Of a stretch of DNA of 64,000 nt, positions 43,971-51,866 are shown piece by piece. The position numbers were made by a program, and so were the translations under genes. How positions within the stretch are numbered: position 1 is the stretch's first letter; every line of letters begins with the position of its first letter. The stretch is taken from the NCBI GenBank assembly GCA_002394335.1, contig DGTP01000001.1:39283-103282 (forward strand). The letters are read 5' to 3'. The stretch comes from Bacteroidales bacterium UBA4333. GTDB lineage: Bacteria; Bacteroidota; Bacteroidia; Bacteroidales; Paludibacteraceae. The notes beneath the pieces were generated by a model, which saw nothing but the letters and a program-made list of their open reading frames with translations, did no database searches and had not been told where the DNA came from.

Positions 43971-44014
43971 GCATCGATATTAAACCGATATTATATCGAC
44001 ATTATCTCGAGTCA
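43971..44014. repeat. Four 11-bp repeats upstream of the AraC promoter
   Basis: Units ATCGATATTAA, ACCGATATTAT, ATCGACATTAT and CTCGAGTCAAC, consecutive. The distance to the AraC -33 box is ~125 bp. The rest of 43846-43970 holds nothing I can name. Confidence 0.75.
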
Positions 44015-44052
44015 ACGATTTTTGAAGGCATTGAAAAATTCATAATTCAATG

Positions 44053-44156
44053 GAGAAAAGAAAGATACCACGACACTCACGTGCAGTGGTATCCAACCAA
44101 AAACTTTTACTCTTTTCTTTGCTTGCAATAAGCATTATGCCTGATTTCTCAAACAC
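44053..44156 (-). ncRNA. Candidate small RNA, about 104 nt
   Basis: A complete promoter (44161-44192, minus) is followed about 65 nt further by the hairpin GATACCAC / GTGGTATC (44064-44071 with 44086-44093) and a U-rich run, which reads as a terminator. A 31-codon frame (44135-44040, starting MLIASKEKSKSFWLDTT) overlaps it but runs through the terminator hairpin, so an RNA product is more likely than a peptide. It sits between the AraC gene and infC, transcribed away from infC. Confidence 0.5.
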
Positions 44157-44160
44157 GATG

Positions 44161-44192
44161 CAAAATTACTGCTTTTTTTTGAATTACGCAAA
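44161..44192 (-). promoter_or_regulatory. Promoter of the candidate small RNA upstream of infC
   Basis: Minus strand: TTTGCGTAATTCA (TTTG at 44192-44189), 20-nt spacer, TAATTTTG (44168-44161). No protein gene starts behind it within reasonable distance. Confidence 0.75.
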
Positions 44193-44270
44193 TTTATATA
44201 CCTTTCAGACAACAAAATAGGGTTTTTGTGTCAACAAAAAGCCGAAAAATCTAAAAAAATACACTTTTTA

Positions 44271-44302
44271 TTTGCGTATTTCAAAAATTATCAGTAATTT
44301 TG
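44271..44302 (+). promoter_or_regulatory. infC operon promoter
   Basis: TTTGCGTATTTCA (TTTG 44271-44274), 20-nt spacer, TAATTTTG (44295-44302). Confidence 0.8.
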
Positions 44303-44330
44303 TGCGTTTTTTGATTATTAACTATTTTAT

Positions 44331-44347
44331 AGGAGGAAAAAACTATA
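44331..44347 (+). promoter_or_regulatory. Strong Shine-Dalgarno and probable AUA start of infC
   Basis: A perfect AGGAGG (44331-44336) lies 8 nt before an ATA codon (44345-44347) in the infC frame. The frame is closed by a TAG at 44330-44332 and has no ATG; an ATT at 44354 and a GTG at 44384 are the other candidates. Bacteroidota ribosomes normally make little use of Shine-Dalgarno sequences, so this site is exceptional in the window and decides the start. Confidence 0.7.
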
Positions 44348-44899
44348 GGAACTATTCCAAACAAACGTCCGCGCGGCGGGCGTGTGATTAAAGAAAACCC
44401 ACACCGTATTAACGACAAGATCGTGGGTGTTCGAGAAGTGCGTCTCGTTGGCGACAATGTAGAGCAAGGCATTTACTCTTACCAGCAGGCAATACGCCTT
44501 GCTGACGATATGAATCTGGATTTGGTGGAAATTTCTCCCAATGCCGAGCCGCCGGTGTGCCGCATTGTGGACTACCAGAAGTTCCTATACGACAAGAAGA
44601 AGAAAGAGAAGGAAGCCAAAGCTAACCAAAAGAAGATGGAGGTCAAGGAAATCCGTTTCGGACCGCAGACGGATGATCATGACTACAACTTCAAACTGAA
44701 GCATGCACAAGGTTTCCTGCAAGAGGGCAACAAGGTGAAGGCATATGTCTTCTTCCGTGGCCGCTCTATTGTCTTCAAAGAGCAGGGCGAGTTGTTACTG
44801 GCTCGTTTTGCAGACGATTTGGCAGAGTACGGCAAACCGGAAGCAATGCCGAAGCTGGAAGGTAAACGAATGATCCTTTTCCTCGCTCCTAAGAAATAA
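44345..44899 (+). CDS. infC: Translation initiation factor IF-3
   Basis: Binds the 30S subunit, checks the start codon and prevents premature 50S joining. 184 residues from the ATA start: N-terminal domain (RINDKIVGVREVRLVGDNVE, NLDLVEISPNAEPPVCRIVD), charged linker (YDKKKKEKEAKANQKKM), C-terminal domain (EIRFGPQTDDHDYNFKLKHA, KVKAYVFFRGRSIVFKEQGE). Starting at the GTG (44384) would remove 13 residues of the N-terminal extension. Rare start codons in infC allow IF-3 to limit its own synthesis in other bacteria; the same is inferred here. rpmI and rplT follow. Confidence 0.95.
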   Translation: MGTIPNKRPRGGRVIKENPHRINDKIVGVREVRLVGDNVEQGIYSYQQAIRLADDMNLDLVEISPNAEPPVCRIVDYQKFLYDKKKKEKEAKANQKKMEVKEIRFGPQTDDHDYNFKLKHAQGFLQEGNKVKAYVFFRGRSIVFKEQGELLLARFADDLAEYGKPEAMPKLEGKRMILFLAPKK

Positions 44900-44981
44900 A
44901 ATAGATAACAGTTCGGAGGCCTACCTTGTTAAATGTGCTGCCTGCCGGGCTTATTATTAACTAAATAAATTTTTTAACAAA

Positions 44982-45179
44982 ATGCCAAAGGTAAAGACTA
45001 ATTCCGGTGCAAAAAAGAGATTTACTCTTACCGGAACAGGTAAAATTAAGCGTAAGCACGCTTTCAAGAGTCACATTCTGACCAAGAAAACAAAGAAACA
45101 GAAACGTAATCTGACCCATGTAGCTCTGGTTGACCAGGCTAACATCCGTTCGGTACGCGAGATGCTTCTGCTCCGCTAA
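44982..45179 (+). CDS. rpmI: 50S ribosomal protein L35 (bL35)
   Basis: 65 residues, basic: MPKVKTNSGAKKRFTLTGTG, KIKRKHAFKSHILTKKTKKQ, ending VREMLLLR. Standard length, and the standard place between infC and rplT. The 82-nt leader contains GC-rich segments (about 44916-44951) that might fold as a ribosomal-protein binding site, but no known structure is recognised. Confidence 0.97.
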   Translation: MPKVKTNSGAKKRFTLTGTGKIKRKHAFKSHILTKKTKKQKRNLTHVALVDQANIRSVREMLLLR

Positions 45180-45212
45180 TTGTCTAACCACCAAAACTAA
45201 AGTTTAACAACT

Positions 45213-45563
45213 ATGCCAAGATCAGTAAATCACGTTGCTTCGCGCAACCGTCGTAAGAAGATCATGAGCCTCACACGAGGCAATTTTGGTGGACGCGCAA
45301 ATGTGTGGACAGTTGCCAAAAACACTTGGGAGAAAGGTCTCCAGTATGCTTATCGCGATCGTAAGAACAAAAAACGCACCTTCCGTGCTCTGTGGATCCA
45401 GCGTATCAACGCTGCCGCTCGTCTCGAGGGATTGAGCTATAGCCAGTTGATGGGCGCTCTGAAGCGTGCAGGTATCGTCATTAACCGCAAGGTGCTCGCT
45501 GACCTCGCTATGAATCAGCCGGCTGCTTTCAAAGTTATCGTTGAGAAAGCTAAAAAAGCATAA
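45213..45563 (+). CDS. rplT: 50S ribosomal protein L20 (bL20)
   Basis: 116 residues: MPRSVNHVASRNRRKKIMSL, RGNFGGRANVWTVAKNTWEK, then INAAARLEGLSYSQLMGALK and a lysine-rich end. Binds 23S rRNA early in 50S assembly; in several phyla it also represses this operon. Last gene of the operon, followed by a terminator. Confidence 0.98.
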   Translation: MPRSVNHVASRNRRKKIMSLTRGNFGGRANVWTVAKNTWEKGLQYAYRDRKNKKRTFRALWIQRINAAARLEGLSYSQLMGALKRAGIVINRKVLADLAMNQPAAFKVIVEKAKKA

Positions 45564-45582
45564 GACGACATTCTTACAAAAG

Positions 45583-45614
45583 AAAAAAGACTCGCTTTGG
45601 CGGGTCTTTTTTTT
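45583..45614 (+). terminator. rplT terminator
   Basis: AAAAAAGACTCG (45583-45594) pairs with CGGGTCTTTTTT (45601-45612), with a 6-nt loop and a T-run. Confidence 0.85.
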
Positions 45615-45661
45615 ATGTGTTATGCATTATGTATTACGTGTTATGTATTATATGTTATGGC
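45613..45661. repeat. Seven 7-bp repeats after the rplT terminator
   Basis: TTATGTG, TTATGCA, TTATGTA, TTACGTG, TTATGTA, TTATATG and TTATGGC without gaps, between the terminator T-run and the end of the PCMD gene. Confidence 0.75.
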
Positions 45662-45674
45662 TTCGGATTTCATG

Positions 45675-46622
45675 TTAGTATGCCAAGCGGATATTATCGC
45701 ACCACACAGTATTACCGGGACAACCGGAGAAGGGGTCTTGAGAACCGGAAGATACCATGATAATAATGTGCGTCGGCTCAACGTCATTACGGAAACCTCG
45801 CTCCTCGATATATACCATCCGCCCTTGCTTGTTGCGCGCACGGTATTGCGTCTTAGTCAGTTTTTCCCATGGCTGGAAACCGCTTTGTTTGCTAATGTCC
45901 CCATAACGTATATTCAGCCGGTGGTTGTTAATCCAGCCTGAGGTGGAGTGGGTAATGTGCTCTGTAGCCGTGCCTACACGATAAGCGTATATATGTCCGT
46001 TTTCTTCCCATCTATGCTGTAGAAACAACAGAATCTGCCCCGCATCTTTGCCGCTTTTTTTAGTTACCGAGGCGGCTGCATTGGCAAACACAATTCCGCT
46101 ATTCATAATCTGTGCCTTGTAGTCCAGAATAAGTGCTTTCGGGCGCTTCTTGAACGGAACACCCATATCAATGGCGGAATTGGGTTTGGAGGAGTACTCC
46201 AGTGTGACAGGATCCACTATTAATCTGCCGGTATAAATAGAACCGGTTACCAAGGTCTTGATATCCAGTCCTACCGAACTGACAGACTGTAACTCTGTTT
46301 GCATTTTACAGCAGTAACCGCTACCGCGTTTCTCAGGTTTGACCGTTACCGAAACCGTCTCCACGCCCATCACTTTGGCGTAGGCATTACTGCTTCCCCA
46401 AGGCGAAGCGCCCCATTTGGGTACAGGCTTAATGCCATTAACGCTGTCTTTGGGTGCAATCATGTACAGGGACTTGTAATCGCCGCCAATAATGAGCGAT
46501 TCTTTGATACGCCTTACAGCCCACGAATCCATGTTACCAAACGGAAACATTTCTATCTTCTCTTGCGCGTATGTGCACATGAGTGCGGGCACGCATATTA
46601 TTAATACGTATAATCGTTTCAT
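45675..46622 (-). CDS. PCMD-domain secreted protein
   Basis: 315 residues with a signal peptide (MKRLYVLIICVPALMCTYA). The mature part matches the PCMD (putative carbohydrate metabolism) domain layout: MDSWAVRRIKESLIIGGDYK, SPWGSSNAYAKVMG, LVTGSIYTGRLIVDP, and the end IIIMVSSGSQDPFSGCPGNT with VWCDNIRLAY. The domain is a beta-sandwich found in Bacteroidales exported proteins; a polysaccharide role is suspected but not shown. It lies one base from dapA. Confidence 0.78.
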   Translation of the reverse strand: MKRLYVLIICVPALMCTYAQEKIEMFPFGNMDSWAVRRIKESLIIGGDYKSLYMIAPKDSVNGIKPVPKWGASPWGSSNAYAKVMGVETVSVTVKPEKRGSGYCCKMQTELQSVSSVGLDIKTLVTGSIYTGRLIVDPVTLEYSSKPNSAIDMGVPFKKRPKALILDYKAQIMNSGIVFANAAASVTKKSGKDAGQILLFLQHRWEENGHIYAYRVGTATEHITHSTSGWINNHRLNIRYGDISKQSGFQPWEKLTKTQYRARNKQGRMVYIEERGFRNDVEPTHIIIMVSSGSQDPFSGCPGNTVWCDNIRLAY

Positions 46623-46623
46623 A

Positions 46624-47502
46624 TTATTTGCCTTGCTTCAAAATCTGTGCCAAAGCCTGTTGCACTTCTTCGCTGCATGGCACCAAGGGAAGTCTCAACT
46701 CGTTTTCAATCAGTCCTTTCTGTGCCAAAACGGTCTTTATTCCGGCAGGATTTCCGTCTTTGAAAAGCAGTCGGACGGTTTCGTCAAACTGTTTCTGCAG
46801 TGCTTCGTTCTTCTCCCGGACGATTGCGCCAAACTCTTTCGGGAAGGCATTACTTGCTACCGAAATCAGTCCGGCAGCTCCGGCTTGCATCAATTCGCAC
46901 GCAATACCGTCATCGCCCGAAATGACCATCAGACCGGTTTGGCTTGAGAGTTCAATCAGATGCTTGATCTGCTCCACATTGCCGCTTGCTTCTTTCACTC
47001 CGCAGATATTATGAGGATTGGCATTGTATATACGCATAACCGTCTCCGGCTGTAGATTCACGCCCGTTCTTCCCGGCACATTATAAAGTATAACCGGTAC
47101 AGGACTTGCTTTGGCTATGGCGTCAAAATGACGGAACAATCCCTCTTGTGTAGGTTTGTTGTAGTACGGGCAGACGGACAGGATTGCGGCATAATCTCTT
47201 TTCAGCTCCTCACTCCAGTCACGGATCCGTTGTAACACTTCAGCGGTGTTATTGCCACCGAGACCTAATACCAGAGGTATTCTGCCTGCTATTTTTTCGA
47301 CGATGTGCGTTCTTACAGCACGGTGCTCGTCGGGAGTCAAGGTCACGGCTTCGCCTGTTGTTCCCAGCACTACGATATAATCCACACGACCATCTATTTG
47401 TATCTCCAATAGGCTATCCAAGGCTTTATAATCCACTTTGCCTTCTTTGTCAAACGGCGTAATCAATGCCGTTCCTAAACCTTTTAACCGATTATCAGTC
47501 AT
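46624..47502 (-). CDS. dapA: 4-hydroxy-tetrahydrodipicolinate synthase
   Basis: Condenses pyruvate with aspartate semialdehyde, first committed step to DAP/lysine. 292-residue TIM barrel: GTALITPFDKEGKVDY, VVLGTTGEAVTLTPDEHRAV, CPYYNKPTQEGLFRHF, VILYNVPGRTGVNL and GVKEASGN with the Schiff-base lysine. It overlaps the DUF6913 gene by eight bases. It feeds dapL and dapF near 28 kb. Confidence 0.96.
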   Translation of the reverse strand: MTDNRLKGLGTALITPFDKEGKVDYKALDSLLEIQIDGRVDYIVVLGTTGEAVTLTPDEHRAVRTHIVEKIAGRIPLVLGLGGNNTAEVLQRIRDWSEELKRDYAAILSVCPYYNKPTQEGLFRHFDAIAKASPVPVILYNVPGRTGVNLQPETVMRIYNANPHNICGVKEASGNVEQIKHLIELSSQTGLMVISGDDGIACELMQAGAAGLISVASNAFPKEFGAIVREKNEALQKQFDETVRLLFKDGNPAGIKTVLAQKGLIENELRLPLVPCSEEVQQALAQILKQGK

Positions 47503-48019
47503 TGCTTTGAATCTGTTTTAAGAAATAGATAATTTGCTGGAACAAGAACAAGGGATTATTCTTCGGCTCGGTCTCAATCATGAAATCGAGCAGACCGTTA
47601 TCGCGCTTCATGCCCGCTTTGAACTGAGCTTTGGCATACATGGTGATATATTGCAGCGGAATAACGGGTTCCTGTGTTAAATCGATGAGCAGATCGTACT
47701 CGCGTCGTTGCAGCGATTCGATTAACTCTGCACGAGGTATGTCAAAGAAATTGTGGTCTCTTTGTCCCAAGACACGGCTCTGGGGCAGTACGGGAGAGGT
47801 AATCTCTTTTTTGCGCACGTATCCCAACAACACGACATCTTTGTCGTCTGCCAGCAGTTGGCGGCGAATAGTGTCTGTTACGACCTGGTTGCTTTCCAAA
47901 ATGTCGCTCTCGTATATCACCAGCACGCTCCGCACTTGGTCGTAATGCGGAAAACGAGTGGTTCGTTTTGGTTGTCGGCGCTGGAAGAACCGAAAAATGA
48001 ATGCATTAATCTTATTCAT
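47495..48019 (-). CDS. DUF6913 family protein
   Basis: 174 residues of a family limited, as far as I know, to Bacteroidota: FRFFQRRQPKRTTRFPHYDQ, SVLVIYESDILESNQVV, YDLLIDLTQEPVIPLQYITM and an amphipathic helical end PLFLFQQIIYFLKQIQSND. No catalytic motif is visible. Its usual place beside dapA, as here, hints at a link with that gene, but the function is unknown. Confidence 0.8.
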   Translation of the reverse strand: MNKINAFIFRFFQRRQPKRTTRFPHYDQVRSVLVIYESDILESNQVVTDTIRRQLLADDKDVVLLGYVRKKEITSPVLPQSRVLGQRDHNFFDIPRAELIESLQRREYDLLIDLTQEPVIPLQYITMYAKAQFKAGMKRDNGLLDFMIETEPKNNPLFLFQQIIYFLKQIQSND

Positions 48020-48047
48020 ATTCTTACATTTTCACATTTACGCATTT
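48020..48047. repeat. 8-bp word repeats between ligA and the DUF6913 gene
   Basis: Minus strand: TAAATGTG, AAAATGTA and AGAATATG follow each other in the 28-bp gap. Confidence 0.5.
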
Positions 48048-50123
48048 TTATATTGGCACTTGTATCATCTGCAGAAACTCTTCTTCCGAAATCATCGGAA
48101 TAGATAGTGCCTCCGCTTTGTTACGCTTCTCAGGCCCCATGTTTTCTCCGGCGAGAACAAAACTTGTTTTCTTCGAAATACTACCGGTGTTCTTGCCGCC
48201 GTGAGCCTCGATCATCGCCTTGTATTCGTCGCGGCTGTGCTGTGCGAACACGCCGGATATAACGATGCTTTTGCCTGCCAGAATATCCGATATGTTCTCC
48301 GGTTCTTCCCCGGTGGCTTCCATCTGCAATCCGGCGTTACGCAAGCGCTGTACAATCTGCAGATTGTCCATATCGGCAAAATAGGCAATGATATTATCGG
48401 CTATCTGCTGCCCGACATCTTCTATCCCGCACAGCTGTTCGGCTGTAGCCCATTGCAAAGTGTCAATCGAGCGGAAACGGCGTGCAATCTTTTTGGCCGT
48501 TGTCTCACCTACCATACGGATGCCTAATGCAAAAAGCACACGCTCCCACGGCACTTGCTTGGAAGCCTCCAGGCTGTCCATGATATTCTGTGCCGATTTT
48601 TCGCCCAAGCGCTCCTGGCGGGCGATTTCTTCGGGTTTCAAGTCGTAGAGATCTGCTATGGAGTGGAGTAGTCCCTGCTCAAAGAGCAGATCTATCGTCT
48701 CTTCTCCCAAACCGTCTATTGCCATTGCCTTGCGGCTTACAAAATGCTCGATCTTGCCCTTCATCTGCGGCGGGCAGTCTTTCTCGTTCGGGCATCTCCA
48801 AGCGGCTTCGCCTTCCACTCTGACAAGTGGCGTGCCGCATTCGGGACAGACGGTCGGGAAGGTATATCCGGCGCTATCCAAGAGCTGCTTAACGTCAGCA
48901 TAAGGTCTGCTTATAGGGCGCTCTTCTCTTCCCGTAATTTTCGGAATAATCTCACCGCCTTTCTCCACCCATACGCGATCTCCGGGACGAATGTCAAGCG
49001 AACGGATAAAATCCTCGTTATGCAATGTGGCTCTTTGGACCGTAGTGCCACTGAGTTGCACCGGTTCAAGATTCGCTACAGGCGTCACTATACCTGTTCT
49101 GCCGACCTGATAAGTAATGGCTTTGAGCAGGGTCAGCTGTTTCTCGGCAGGGAACTTATAGGCGATTGCCCAACGGGGAGATTTGGCGGTATATCCCAAT
49201 TCCGCTTGTTGCTGCAAGTCGTTCACTTTGAGCACAATACCATCCGTAGCGACCGGCAGTTTTTTGCGTTCTGTATCCCAATACTCGATATATGCCATTA
49301 CTTCGTCCACCGAGTGGCAGACCTTGATGGCATCGCTGATATTAAATCCCCACTGCTTGGCGGCCATCAGCCGTCCGTAATGCGTTTTGCCGGGCAAATC
49401 TTCGCCTAACATATAATACAGATAGGCTTCCAGTCCGCGTCGCGCCACTTCTTTTGAGTCTTGCAGTTTGAGCGTGCCGGAAGCGGCATTCCTGGGGTTG
49501 GCGAAGAGCGGTTCTTCTTGTTCCTCACGCTCTTTGTTCAACCGCTCAAACTGCGCCCACGGAAGCAACACTTCGCCTCTTAGTTCGAAGAAAGGAGGTA
49601 TATCCGCTCCTTCAATCTTCCATGGAATGGAGTTGATGGTTTTGATGTTTGCAATCACATTGTCCCCTTTCTGTCCGTCGCCACGGGTCACGGCTTTGGT
49701 CAATCTGCCGTGCTCGTACCACAGCGAGATGGACAATCCGTCGTATTTCAACTCACAGACAATCTCAACACCTTGCGGCAATTTCCTTACCCAGTCTTCG
49801 ATCTCCTCGCGCGAGTAGGTATTGCCCAGCGAAAGCATCGGGTACTTGTGCTCAACCGTTTCAAAAGTTTTGCCGCTTTTTTCTTTTGTCTTCCGGTTTT
49901 CGGCTAAATCGGAACCCACGTGTTGCGTTGGCGACTTGGGGTCAAACATGTCAGGGTAGAGTGCTTCCAAGGCTTGCAACCGGTGCATCTTTTCATCAAA
50001 ATCCCGATCAGTCATGGTAGGCTGAGAGAGCACATAATAGCGGTAGTTGGCATCTTCCAACTCTTCTCTGAGACGCTTGATTTCCTCGCGCTCCGGCGCT
50101 TCTATTTGTGAGAACAAATCCAT
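48048..50123 (-). CDS. ligA: NAD-dependent DNA ligase
   Basis: Seals nicks in replication and repair with NAD. 691 residues: Ia domain (LREELEDANYRYYVLSQPTM), adenylation site VCELKYDGLSISL (KxDG), OB fold, a four-cysteine zinc finger (CPECGTPL, then CPNEKDCPPQ), helix-hairpin-helix repeats and a C-terminal BRCT domain (IVISGVFAQHSRDEYKAMIE). The start shares a base with the stop of the upstream nuclease gene (TAATG). Confidence 0.97.
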   Translation of the reverse strand: MDLFSQIEAPEREEIKRLREELEDANYRYYVLSQPTMTDRDFDEKMHRLQALEALYPDMFDPKSPTQHVGSDLAENRKTKEKSGKTFETVEHKYPMLSLGNTYSREEIEDWVRKLPQGVEIVCELKYDGLSISLWYEHGRLTKAVTRGDGQKGDNVIANIKTINSIPWKIEGADIPPFFELRGEVLLPWAQFERLNKEREEQEEPLFANPRNAASGTLKLQDSKEVARRGLEAYLYYMLGEDLPGKTHYGRLMAAKQWGFNISDAIKVCHSVDEVMAYIEYWDTERKKLPVATDGIVLKVNDLQQQAELGYTAKSPRWAIAYKFPAEKQLTLLKAITYQVGRTGIVTPVANLEPVQLSGTTVQRATLHNEDFIRSLDIRPGDRVWVEKGGEIIPKITGREERPISRPYADVKQLLDSAGYTFPTVCPECGTPLVRVEGEAAWRCPNEKDCPPQMKGKIEHFVSRKAMAIDGLGEETIDLLFEQGLLHSIADLYDLKPEEIARQERLGEKSAQNIMDSLEASKQVPWERVLFALGIRMVGETTAKKIARRFRSIDTLQWATAEQLCGIEDVGQQIADNIIAYFADMDNLQIVQRLRNAGLQMEATGEEPENISDILAGKSIVISGVFAQHSRDEYKAMIEAHGGKNTGSISKKTSFVLAGENMGPEKRNKAEALSIPMISEEEFLQMIQVPI

Positions 50124-51700
50124 TAGGGAACAATGATTTTATGTTGAATCACTTGATTATCCACATACAGATAGCAGATATATACGCCCGATTGTTTGGG
50201 CAGATCCACTTCAAGGTTTGCCGAAGTGACAGGCTCCAAAGCCAGTCTCAGACCGTTGATGGTATAAATGGCATAATAGCTGCCTCCTTTTTCGCGGTAG
50301 CAGTTCCTGATCACCAGTTGGTCGGCTGTACCGGATAAAATCTCCGAGGTGTTGATTCCCGGCGAGGGGTCATAGCTGAGTGTGCCGTCCAGTTTAAGCC
50401 CCACCAGTACGGGGTCGTGGTCTGAGGAACGGAACATCGTGTTGTCGTTCGATTTGTCGTACGTATAGCCGTCATTTTCGTCCGAGTTGATGGTATAAGC
50501 GGCTGCGCCGGTGATCTGCGGATAAAGCGAGTTGTTGCAGATGGCATGATCCAAATATCCGGCAGTGTTGCTGAATACATAGCTGTAACTCGAGTCGGCA
50601 TGAAAAGCACGGTGCAAATCAATAAAATCATGATTGACGAACACCCTGATCGGATCCTCTTTGGCATAGGCGTTCAGGTCGCCCATGACAAGAATGTCGT
50701 TTTCGTTCAAACTCTTTCTGTATCTGCCATAATGATCCACTACCGATTGGGCTTCCCGCGTACGAGTGGCATTGAAAATACCTTGTCCGTCGCCTTGGTC
50801 GGCATCAGCTCCGGAAGCCGTTCCTGATTTGGCTTTGAAGTGGTTGACGGAGAAGATAAAAGTCTCCCCGGTCTCTATCTCCTTGAAGCAGAGCATTTTC
50901 TTGCGGCCTTTCACCGCTTCGTCGTTTTCCAGCATTTTGCCGACCGGCTCTACCTTGTTGGCATCGTAAATATAGCCGGACTTGGTGTATGAACCATTGG
51001 CAGAAGTGCCGTCATTGATAATCGTGTAGCGGCGTCCTGGCAGTTTGGCATTCAGGTCGTCTGCTATTTCTTGCAGCGCACCTTGCCCTTGCTGAATCTC
51101 CACTAAACCGTATATGTCTGCATTGATCTTACTCAGTGCTTTGATGGTTTTTGTGCGTTGTTTCTGGTGTTCGGAGGAGTTATACGGACCTCTGTCGTTG
51201 CCCAAATCCGTCACCAGATAATATTCCAGATTCATCGTACACACCAATAACCGGTAGTCGCCTAAATCCGGTATCCCCTTTTCCAAGTCGGCACGCGTGT
51301 TGCCGCGCCATGTACCACTGATGAAGCTAATGGATGAAGTAGTGTTGATTTTCGCCTTCAGGTTATACACCCTTTCGCCGCAACGATGATATCCGCTAAC
51401 GCCGGACATCGACACGTATCCGTTGCCGTTCTTGCTCATGAGATTCCGATAGGCAGCTGTGCCCGGCAACTCCTGATTGGTAGGCTGGAAAATCCGTCTG
51501 GGAGATACCTGATAGCTATACGACGAAGCATTGGAGGTTACTACCATCGGCTGGTCAAAAACAACGGTCTGACCAACGTACGGCAACAAATCCTGCGCAC
51601 TCCAGTTTTCAGGGTCTGCAATACTGATATGCACTTCTCCAAAGACTGCAAGAACTGCTGTCAATACCAGACAAAGCGAATAAAATCGTCTCATTTTCAT
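50123..51700 (-). CDS. Secreted endonuclease/exonuclease/phosphatase-family protein with T9SS-type C-terminus
   Basis: 525 residues. Signal peptide (RRFYSLCLVLTAVLAVFG). An N-terminal OB-like region (VGQTVVFDQPMVVTSNASSY) precedes the EEP fold: CTMNLEYYLV, GLVEIQQGQGAL with the metal-binding Glu, VMGDLNAYAKEDPI and RSSDHDPVLVGL with the catalytic Asp-Asn and His. It is probably an extracellular DNase like NucH/ExeM. The last ~75 residues (ALEPVTSANLEVDLPKQSGV, then YICYLYVDNQVIQHKIIVP) resemble a T9SS type A sorting domain, fitting the PorE-like and plug-protein genes. Confidence 0.85.
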   Translation of the reverse strand: MKMRRFYSLCLVLTAVLAVFGEVHISIADPENWSAQDLLPYVGQTVVFDQPMVVTSNASSYSYQVSPRRIFQPTNQELPGTAAYRNLMSKNGNGYVSMSGVSGYHRCGERVYNLKAKINTTSSISFISGTWRGNTRADLEKGIPDLGDYRLLVCTMNLEYYLVTDLGNDRGPYNSSEHQKQRTKTIKALSKINADIYGLVEIQQGQGALQEIADDLNAKLPGRRYTIINDGTSANGSYTKSGYIYDANKVEPVGKMLENDEAVKGRKKMLCFKEIETGETFIFSVNHFKAKSGTASGADADQGDGQGIFNATRTREAQSVVDHYGRYRKSLNENDILVMGDLNAYAKEDPIRVFVNHDFIDLHRAFHADSSYSYVFSNTAGYLDHAICNNSLYPQITGAAAYTINSDENDGYTYDKSNDNTMFRSSDHDPVLVGLKLDGTLSYDPSPGINTSEILSGTADQLVIRNCYREKGGSYYAIYTINGLRLALEPVTSANLEVDLPKQSGVYICYLYVDNQVIQHKIIVP

Positions 51701-51720
51701 CTATAGTTACAATTAGCGTA

Positions 51721-51752
51721 CAAAGATACGCAAAAGAATTGATATATACAAA
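51721..51752 (-). promoter_or_regulatory. Promoter of the nuclease-ligA-dapA operon
   Basis: Minus strand TTTG (51752-51749), 20-nt spacer, TATCTTTG (51728-51721). Divergent from the nadE promoter 35 bp away; the -33 extension is poorer than in the others (TATATATC). Confidence 0.7.
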
Positions 51753-51787
51753 TATATTTGTGCTTTTTTGAAAAAAAAACACTTTGA

Positions 51788-51819
51788 TTTGCATATATGC
51801 AAAAAAAGTAGTAACTTTG
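51788..51819 (+). promoter_or_regulatory. nadE promoter
   Basis: TTTGCATATATGC (TTTG 51788-51791), A-rich 20-nt spacer, TAACTTTG (51812-51819). Confidence 0.8.
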
Positions 51820-51866
51820 TACGCTTAAAATATATTTGTGCAAATGATTTAATCATAATTGATTTT

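Noticed and set aside
44040..44135. 31-codon minus-strand ORF as a peptide gene
   Set aside because: The frame runs through a hairpin and U-run that look like a terminator; kept only as an alternative to the small RNA.
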